From Alicyclobacillus hesperidum (GTDB taxonomy: Bacteria; Bacillota; Bacilli; Alicyclobacillales; Alicyclobacillaceae), in the NCBI RefSeq assembly GCF_900107035.1, contig NZ_FNOJ01000002.1:180632-244631 (forward strand): a DNA stretch of 64,000 bases, written 5' to 3'. The translations under genes and the position numbers were made by a program. Shown in pieces: positions 58,558 through 64,000 of this stretch (position 1 is its first letter; each line of letters opens with the position of its first letter). The notes under the pieces are model-generated. The model saw only the letters and a list, made by a program, of their open reading frames with translations. It was not told the origin of the DNA and made no database searches.

Positions 58558-59922
58558 CTAATCGACAAGTTTGCCAGGATTAAAAATGCCCAAAGGATCG
58601 AGCATGCGCTTGATATTCTGCATAATCGCAAGAGCCGGCCCATGCTCCGCCTCTTGGTACGCGCGCTTGCCAAGGCCTACACCATGTTCGCCTGTACAAG
58701 TACCGCCGACCGACAGAGCAAACTCCACCACATGGTGCGAAAATTCTTCGGCCCGCCGCAAATCCTCCGAATCGTCGGTATCTACCATGACGCCAACGTG
58801 GAAGTTGCCGTCTCCCACATGCCCGATGATCCCGCCGCGAATTTGCAAGCGCTCCATCCAAGTCTCCGCGATCGCGATGGCCTCTGGTAACTGTGAAATC
58901 GGAACACAAACGTCGGTGCTCATGTGAAACAGACCGGGGTATGAGCGCATCAGCGCATAGGCCGCGTTGTGCCGGGCCGTCCACAACTGACGCCGATCCT
59001 CCTCTGACTGAACGGCTCGAAACTGCGCACATCCCTCGTCGCGGAGGATTGCCTTCACCAACTCCGTATCCGCTTGTACGCTGGCTTCAGAGCCAGAGAG
59101 TTCAAGGAACAATGTCGGTGTTTCTGCATATTGCGTACCTAGCTGCTTGTTGATAACTTCCATATACTGTCGGCTGACCAATTCACATCGCGTTAGAAGG
59201 AGTCCAGCGCCAAGCAAGGTACAGACCGCCTGAACCGCTTTCTGGACAGTCGAAAATTCTGCAGCAGCCGCCACCGTCCGCTCAGGAATGCCATAGAGCC
59301 GCAACCAAAGCTTGCTGAAGATGCCCAAGGTTCCTTCTGAACCCACAAACAATTCGGTTAGATGATAGCCCGAACTCGACTTTGCCGCGAGCGATCCCGT
59401 TTGGATCACGCGCCCATCGGCCAAGACGACCTCGATGGATCGAACATTATCCTTCATCGCGCCATAGCGCACGGCGGTTGTGCCGCTCGCATTTGTCGCT
59501 GCCATTCCGCCAATGGTTGCATTGGCCCCCGGATCGACCGGGAAGAACAGTGCGTATGGACGCAAGGCATCATTGAGCGCCTGCCGCGTAACACCTGGTT
59601 CCACGCAGACCAGGAAATCGTTCGGACGTATCTCAAGAATGCGATTCATTCGCGTAACATCGAGTGAAATGCCGCCATGGACAGGAATAACATGGCCCTC
59701 CAATCCAGAGCCAGCCCCAAACGGTACAATGGGAACCTGATTTTGCTTTGCAAATTCAACCGTTTGACAGATATCCGCAAGCGATTCTGCGAAGACGACA
59801 ACGTCTGGCAAATGCTCTGGATGATAGGATTCGTCTCGCGCATGGCTACGCCTGATGCTCTCGCCCCAGCTTACCTTGTCCACACCTAACACAGCCTGCA
59901 GGGCCTTCCAATCTGCAGTCAT
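58558..59922 (-). CDS. FAD-linked oxidase, GlcD/D-lactate dehydrogenase type
   Basis: The 454-residue flavoprotein has the PCMH FAD-binding domain (about 30-215: P-D-V-V-V-F-A-E-S, P-F-G-A-G-S-G-L-E-G, F-F-P-V-D-P-G-A-N-A-T-I-G-G, N-A-S-G) and the C-terminal cap (H-V-G-D-G-N-F-H near 360 and G-T-C-T-G-E-H-G-V-G near 410). It oxidises glycolate, D-lactate or another 2-hydroxy acid. It is divergent from an MFS carrier across about 165 nt, so carrier and enzyme may serve one substrate. The Fe-S and second flavin subunits of glycolate oxidase are not present, which favours a D-lactate dehydrogenase-like enzyme. Confidence 0.9.
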   Translation of the reverse strand: MTADWKALQAVLGVDKVSWGESIRRSHARDESYHPEHLPDVVVFAESLADICQTVEFAKQNQVPIVPFGAGSGLEGHVIPVHGGISLDVTRMNRILEIRPNDFLVCVEPGVTRQALNDALRPYALFFPVDPGANATIGGMAATNASGTTAVRYGAMKDNVRSIEVVLADGRVIQTGSLAAKSSSGYHLTELFVGSEGTLGIFSKLWLRLYGIPERTVAAAAEFSTVQKAVQAVCTLLGAGLLLTRCELVSRQYMEVINKQLGTQYAETPTLFLELSGSEASVQADTELVKAILRDEGCAQFRAVQSEEDRRQLWTARHNAAYALMRSYPGLFHMSTDVCVPISQLPEAIAIAETWMERLQIRGGIIGHVGDGNFHVGVMVDTDDSEDLRRAEEFSHHVVEFALSVGGTCTGEHGVGLGKRAYQEAEHGPALAIMQNIKRMLDPLGIFNPGKLVD

Positions 59923-60086
59923 CGCCTCTCACGCCTCTCTTTGACCTCACATTCACACGACTTCGCACACGCACAGCGAGTTTCCAAGACGCTTGTTCAT
60001 GGAACAAGTCTGGAATGCCTACCTCCTAAATATAATAGTGCATGAATGGGAATATTACGTATTCATTCTTAGCAGAGGTGATAGGC

Positions 60087-61322
60087 ATGGAGCATAGTGC
60101 AACGCTGGAACCAGCGGACCAAACGCGCACTCCGTATCTGAAAGCGCTTATTTCAATTGCGTTCGTATGGGCATTTGATGCTATGGATTTCTCCATTTTG
60201 ACCTTTGTCCTCATCGATATCATTCACGACTATCGCGTCCCACTAACACTTGCCGCCGCAGTCTCGTCAGCAACGACATTCGCTCGACTGGGCGGCGGGT
60301 TTCTTGGTGGAATACTGGGTGACGCCAAAGGTCGGAAAATCAGCCTTATCATATCCATTGTTTGGTTCAGTGTGTTCGAATGTTTGACAGGTTTTTCGAT
60401 TGGATTCTCACTATTGTTTGTGGTACGCATTCTCTATGGCCTCGGCATGGGTGCCATGTATGCGAATGGGACACCTATGTTGATGGAAATGATGCCAGCC
60501 AAGTGGCGTGGCCTGGCTTCTGGGCTCATGCAATCCGGTTTCTCATTTGGTTATATTTTTGCGGCCATCCTCTACCGTCTCTGGTACAACGATCTTGGCT
60601 GGCATGATTTATTCTTCATCGCCTGCATCCCTGCCGTCCTTGTCGCCATCTATATTGGGCGGGCTCTGCCTGAGTCAACGCGGTGGCAAACGATGCGAGT
60701 TAAACGTGGCAAGCGCGCACCCGCGACAGCTCTATTTGGAAAGGGCCGACGCTGGAACACCATCCATGCGACGCTGATCGCTATCATCGCATTCAGTGTC
60801 ACCTACCCCATTAACACCTTCTATGCAACCCTGCTCAAAGAAGACGGGCACTTTTCGACATCCGTCGTCGCCAACACCATTATCATCCTGAACGTGGCCG
60901 GTATCCTCGGCAATCTTTTGGGCGGCTGGATCTCGGACTACATCGGGCGGCGGTGGACGCTGGTCGTATCTGCCGTTGGAACCGCCGCTAGCTCGTTTGT
61001 CTTCTTGCATATTGCCAATCAGGCCGATCGCGATGTATTCACGTTTCTTGTCGGCTTTTTCTCCATTGGTGGCGTGTGGTCTGTCATCCCGACATACTTA
61101 GCAGAACACTGTTCCACGCAAGTGCGATCGACGGGTCAAGGAACAACCTATCATATCGGTGCAGCGCTTGGCGGTGCCATCGTCCCACTCATCGTCTCTT
61201 CGCTAGCATCCTCGGTAGGCGGACTTGCTGCGGCTATGACGTATTCCGTCGCGATCGCTTCCGTGCTCATACTCATCTTGGCTTTTGTCTGGCGTGAATC
61301 CAAAGGTGAGACGTTGGAGTGA
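60087..61322 (+). CDS. MFS transporter, carboxylate/aromatic-acid type
   Basis: About 411 residues and 12 membrane segments. F-D-A-M-D-F-S-I-L in helix 1 (the acidic pair of the aromatic/sialate/carboxylate families), G-I-L-G-D-A-K-G-R-K at the first loop, R-I-L-Y-G-L-G-M-G near 125 and G-G-W-I-S-D-Y-I-G-R-R in the second half. ATG 60087 follows AGAGGTGATAGGC; the longer frame starts 15 codons upstream. Divergent from a 2-hydroxy-acid oxidase gene, so lactate or glycolate are reasonable substrates. Confidence 0.88.
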   Translation: MEHSATLEPADQTRTPYLKALISIAFVWAFDAMDFSILTFVLIDIIHDYRVPLTLAAAVSSATTFARLGGGFLGGILGDAKGRKISLIISIVWFSVFECLTGFSIGFSLLFVVRILYGLGMGAMYANGTPMLMEMMPAKWRGLASGLMQSGFSFGYIFAAILYRLWYNDLGWHDLFFIACIPAVLVAIYIGRALPESTRWQTMRVKRGKRAPATALFGKGRRWNTIHATLIAIIAFSVTYPINTFYATLLKEDGHFSTSVVANTIIILNVAGILGNLLGGWISDYIGRRWTLVVSAVGTAASSFVFLHIANQADRDVFTFLVGFFSIGGVWSVIPTYLAEHCSTQVRSTGQGTTYHIGAALGGAIVPLIVSSLASSVGGLAAAMTYSVAIASVLILILAFVWRESKGETLE

Positions 61323-61416
61323 ACTTTCTCAAAGGGGATGGATAAAACTCCACCACTGACATCGTTCGCTTGTGATAAACCATGCCACGATTCAACCATG
61401 TTTTGTACCACATCCA

Positions 61417-61457
61417 CAGACGCCACCACCGCACCCCCCTAGATGTGATGGCGTCTG
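61417..61457. terminator. Hairpin between MFS and TasA-like genes
   Basis: A 13-bp inverted repeat (61417-61429 with 61445-61457, one G-U pair) lies between the convergent genes. U tracts are weak. Confidence 0.5.
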
Positions 61458-61473
61458 CACGGGCGAGACATCG

Positions 61474-62400
61474 TCAGTGATTGTTTCGATACTGAGACCA
61501 ACTGGTACCAAAGTTAAAATATGCAGACAACCCCTGCATTGAGTTGGGATCCACGCCCTGGGGCGGCTCCTTGTCAAACTGAACCGTGAAAGCCAGCAAA
61601 GAAGAGGAACCTGGATTGATCACATCACTGAAATTCGGAATGGAACTCACACTCACAGGTCCGTTGACCAGATTGATGAGTGGTTCACTGATAATCTGTT
61701 GCACTTGTACGGAATCGGCCGTGACCCGTTGCCCGTTTCGGACTGCTGAAATGTCGTTGATATCTTGCAGCAGACCATGATTCACATACGTGAGTAAACT
61801 TTGGAATGCACTCTGTGTCATACCAAGGCTCGCAGTCGGGTTCAATCTTAACCATGCCTGATACAACTGATTGATGCAATCCACGGCTTCTTCTATGTTT
61901 GTTGCATTCCCCCCTGGTGCAAAATCGTCTGGATCAAATAGTGGTTGAATCCCGGATGGATTGACCGCTACAACCTTCCATATAATCACATTTGCTTGGT
62001 TGGCAAAGAGAAGATCATGCTTATAGTCTACCGTGTCTGCAGATGTTGAACTCAGTGGATTGCCATTCGGATCGGCTGGTGTTGCTGTGAGCGTGGTGAG
62101 TTGACCTGCAAGACTCCCATTGTTTTCAAGAAACAACCCGCGCGTATTTTGATCTCCAGGCGCCCACACGCCCGTAGGTATCACACCTGACATGAAAGTG
62201 TTGGAACTCGAATAAAACATCGGCCCCATCTGTGGAACGTCATCTCGTTCTGGCGTAATTTGAAGCGTACCAGCCGTAAATGTATTACCGGTTTTGGCGG
62301 CATGGGCGTTAAACATCGCATATGTCCCGTAGCCCACAAGTCCTGTCATGGACAACAGCCCTGCTGCTGAGGCTGCGGCCAGCTTGACTTTAACGTTCAT
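61474..62400 (-). CDS. TasA/CalY-like secreted protein with SipW-type signal, long form
   Basis: The 308-residue protein has a signal with a short basic start and hydrophobic stretch (A-A-A-S-A-A-G-L-L-S-M-T-G) followed by Y-G-T-Y-A-M-F-N-A-H-A-A-K-T-G-N-T-F-T-A-G, the SipW-dependent class seen in TasA and camelysin. The C-terminus has F-T-V-Q-F-D-K-E and an N-F-G-T-S-W end. A long insert (about 150-250) carries more Asn/Asp. These proteins form extracellular fibres or peptidase-like surface layers. The start ATG has GAGGAGAG upstream. It is the last gene of the block with a shorter paralogue and sipW. Confidence 0.82.
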   Translation of the reverse strand: MNVKVKLAAASAAGLLSMTGLVGYGTYAMFNAHAAKTGNTFTAGTLQITPERDDVPQMGPMFYSSSNTFMSGVIPTGVWAPGDQNTRGLFLENNGSLAGQLTTLTATPADPNGNPLSSTSADTVDYKHDLLFANQANVIIWKVVAVNPSGIQPLFDPDDFAPGGNATNIEEAVDCINQLYQAWLRLNPTASLGMTQSAFQSLLTYVNHGLLQDINDISAVRNGQRVTADSVQVQQIISEPLINLVNGPVSVSSIPNFSDVINPGSSSLLAFTVQFDKEPPQGVDPNSMQGLSAYFNFGTSWSQYRNNH

Positions 62401-62450
62401 CGAATCTCTCCTCTAACTCGATTACAAATGAATGGGAATCACCGTTGCAA

Positions 62451-62493
62451 GAACAGGCCAAGGGTCGAACATGCGTACACCCCTGGCCTGTTC
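62451..62493 (-). terminator. Terminator between the two TasA-like genes
   Basis: A stem of 13 pairs with one bulge (GAACAGGCCA(A)GGG with CCCTGGCCTGTTC) lies 26 nt after the upstream gene's stop on the minus strand. The following U run is short, so partial read-through is possible. Confidence 0.65.
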
Positions 62494-62519
62494 ATTCATG
62501 CTTTCACGAATGCGTCAGG

Positions 62520-63161
62520 TTACGACCAAGAATCAGGCGTTGTCGAGTTGTTTGAATTCGTGCTGTTGTTCTTCACTTGAACGGCTTGCAGATTAAAGGT
62601 TGCAACACCCGACGCACCTTGGTAATCATTACCTGCCGCCTTCGGGAAGTTGTAAGAGACAACCACGGTATCGGTCTGATTCGCCGGCAACTTCCACGAG
62701 ATAGCGGGTGTATTGCCCGTGTCACCACCGACCGGTACGGTGTACTGCGCCAAAGCCGAACCCGACGTGGTTGTTCCACTATACACACTCACCGTCAACG
62801 TCAACGGATTGTTATCGGTCGAGCCAGCATTATCGGATGCCGTTTGGTTTACAAAAATATTAGGTGCACTTCCATTCGCCTGCTCCACGGTGCTCAAACC
62901 AACGTACTCATCCAGGTTTCCTGTGTTGCTAACCGTAAATGAGTCCTGGCCTTGATCTCCAGGTGCCATTTGCGTAAAGCTCAACGATGTGGATTGTGCT
63001 GTTTGCCATTTGCTCAGGTTAAGATTCAAATTACCTGCCGTGAACGTGTTACCGGTGTTGCTTGCTTGCGCTGTGAACATTGCAAACGATCCGCCTGCAA
63101 TCATCGCAGCCCCTGCTGCCGAAGTCGCCATCGCCATTGCCAATTTCGTTTTCAGACCCAT
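62520..63161 (-). CDS. TasA/CalY-like secreted protein with SipW-type signal
   Basis: The 213-residue protein begins with a short basic start, the hydrophobic A-A-G-A-A-M-I-A-G-G-S-F-A-M-F-T-A-Q-A and S-N-T-G-N-T-F-T-A-G, the SipW-type processing region. The mature part has S-F-T-Q-M-A-P-G-D-Q-G, beta-strand-rich repeats and an N/S/T-rich tail, as in TasA and camelysin. ATG 63161 has GGGAGGAATATC upstream. It follows sipW by 118 nt in the same direction and should be the main substrate of that peptidase. Confidence 0.85.
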   Translation of the reverse strand: MGLKTKLAMAMATSAAGAAMIAGGSFAMFTAQASNTGNTFTAGNLNLNLSKWQTAQSTSLSFTQMAPGDQGQDSFTVSNTGNLDEYVGLSTVEQANGSAPNIFVNQTASDNAGSTDNNPLTLTVSVYSGTTTSGSALAQYTVPVGGDTGNTPAISWKLPANQTDTVVVSYNFPKAAGNDYQGASGVATFNLQAVQVKNNSTNSNNSTTPDSWS

Positions 63162-63279
63162 TGAGATATTCCTCCCAGAATTTTGTTCCCTAAATCTTAG
63201 GGTATATATTTGAACCACCCTGTACGCCCTTCACCCCACAGGTTCACGGCAAAGATGGGTTCAAACCAATGTGAATGCG

Positions 63280-63903
63280 TTACACCTGCATGCCTTCCGA
63301 AGATGATTCAGGATTGGCATCTGACTTCTTGGGACCTTGGAGCCTGAGAATCTCCTTGAACAAGCTGACCAACGTACTGATAATCAATAACGCACCAGGA
63401 AGAATAATCAGTAAGCCAATGCCAAGCTTTGTTTTCACAAAGTTTAGGTAATACCCTAGATAAGGGATTGTGATATTGTCGTATTGGGCAACGACATTCG
63501 AGGCTGGAACCAAATTCGGGTCGGGAGCGTTGTTTGCATCTCCCTTCGTTTGGAACTCCAACTGACCATCCTTGTGGACGATTGCGTGAATTCTATGGGT
63601 GATAATCAATTGACCATGGTCTGCACTATAGCCAGGAAACTCGTTTTCGGGAGCCTTAAACGTGATCACATCGCCAACCTTAAGTTGATTGACATCAACA
63701 TGTGGTTTATCGAAGATAATGGAGCCGACATGAATGCCAGGTTCCATGGATCCAGAAAGAACCTCATACCATTCGAGGCCAAACATTCTCGGAGCCCCAT
63801 TGTTACTAAGCCTTGTCGAAACGGCAGCGTACATGGTGAGTACAAGGAATATTCCGAGTACGACCGTGATCAAGTTACTGCCAAACTTTACGATCCTTTT
63901 CAT
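63280..63903 (-). CDS. sipW: Signal peptidase I, SipW (ER) type
   Basis: The 207-residue protein has an N-terminal membrane anchor (about 10-28), the catalytic Ser in V-L-S-G-S-M-E-P-G near 52, V-G-D-V-I-T-F, I-T-H-R-I-H near 98 (His where bacterial type I enzymes have Lys) and G-D-A-N-N-A-P-D near 120, then a second membrane segment. These are the marks of the ER/SipW class. AAGGAG lies before ATG 63903, slightly far. It cleaves TasA-like precursors, two of which are encoded just downstream. Confidence 0.92.
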   Translation of the reverse strand: MKRIVKFGSNLITVVLGIFLVLTMYAAVSTRLSNNGAPRMFGLEWYEVLSGSMEPGIHVGSIIFDKPHVDVNQLKVGDVITFKAPENEFPGYSADHGQLIITHRIHAIVHKDGQLEFQTKGDANNAPDPNLVPASNVVAQYDNITIPYLGYYLNFVKTKLGIGLLIILPGALLIISTLVSLFKEILRLQGPKKSDANPESSSEGMQV

Positions 63904-63932
63904 GTCGAAAGCAGCTCCTTCATGGATCCAAA

Positions 63933-64000
63933 TCAATTTAGAAGAGTCGCATTGCCATTCCCGGCTGCATTGCCATTCCCGGTTGCATTGCCATTCCCGG
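63933..64000 (-). CDS. C-terminal fragment of a GNGNA hexapeptide-repeat protein
   Basis: The last 50 nt of the window are an 18-bp tandem repeat (about 2.8 copies). Read on the minus strand in the frame ending at TGA 63933-63935 it gives G-N-G-N-A-T G-N-G-N-A-A G-N-G-N-A-T-L-L-N-stop. The short hydrophobic end and Gly/Asn repeats resemble surface or fibre proteins; it would precede sipW by 30 nt. Other frames of the repeat are also open, so the frame choice rests on composition. Confidence 0.5.
   Translation of the reverse strand, partial: GNGNATGNGNAAGNGNATLLN

Noticed and set aside
61392..61577. A Gly/Cys-rich minus-strand frame after the TasA-like gene
   Set aside because: It overlaps the end of the TasA-like gene and a hairpin, and has no ribosome site; the Gly/Cys run comes from the repeat arms.

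Overview
The window looks like chromosomal DNA of an aerobic, acidophile-type Firmicute, most likely of the Alicyclobacillus group. This is an inference from gene content: YhbD/bactofilin pair, SipW-TasA type surface proteins, PerR-ahpCF, chlorite-dismutase-family heme enzyme, qoxABCD menaquinol oxidase with ctaB/ctaA, YrhE/YrhD-type molybdoenzyme pair and strong GGAGG ribosome sites. No rRNA, tRNA, CRISPR array, insertion sequence or phage was seen.

Layout. 0-8.5 kb: bactofilin and YhbD-like ends, an orphan oligopeptide-binding lipoprotein, DinB, then DUF2294 - formate-dehydrogenase-like molybdoenzyme - DUF1641 and a TIGR01777 epimerase. 8.6-30 kb is catabolic and accessory: three MFS carriers, DJ-1/PfpI, a LytTR regulator next to an acetyl-CoA hydrolase/CoA-transferase, two aldehyde dehydrogenases, a soluble chemoreceptor, a broken Q/N-rich repeat gene, an amino-acid permease, a second orphan binding protein, LacI and LysR regulators, and an alcohol dehydrogenase - TIM-barrel isomerase - MFS operon. 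Several promoters here carry LacI/CcpA-like operators. 30-34 kb: oxidative stress and heme (ahpC-ahpF, divergent perR with a palindromic box, chlorite-dismutase-family/HemQ-type protein), with a T-box 3' half stranded behind ahpF.

34-54 kb is the most interesting part. It encodes Mrp, a cupin-hemerythrin fusion, five DUF2249 proteins (six domains), a Rieske ferredoxin, a DUF59/SufT-like protein, three polytopic NnrS/CcoN-like membrane proteins, a NirK-type copper nitrite reductase lipoprotein, IspH, small coupled proteins of unknown function, a CRP-type regulator, heme A synthesis genes, a complete quinol oxidase and a 7Fe-type ferredoxin. Five intergenic sites with the form YGTGN-N6-TCACR lie in front of these genes, and the regulator's recognition helix has the CRP RExxxR pattern expected to read GTGA. 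I read this as one regulon for nitrite/NO handling, quinol respiration and Fe-S/heme protection.

54-64 kb: a degenerate kinase-like membrane protein, a NarL-type response regulator, a tandem cupredoxin lipoprotein, a PAS histidine kinase, a GlcD/D-lactate-dehydrogenase-type flavoprotein divergent from an MFS carrier, then two TasA-like secreted proteins, SipW and the end of a hexapeptide-repeat protein.

Starts were chosen by Shine-Dalgarno spacing and family fit; several are shorter than the longest open frame. Functions are read from motifs by eye; no database search was run.
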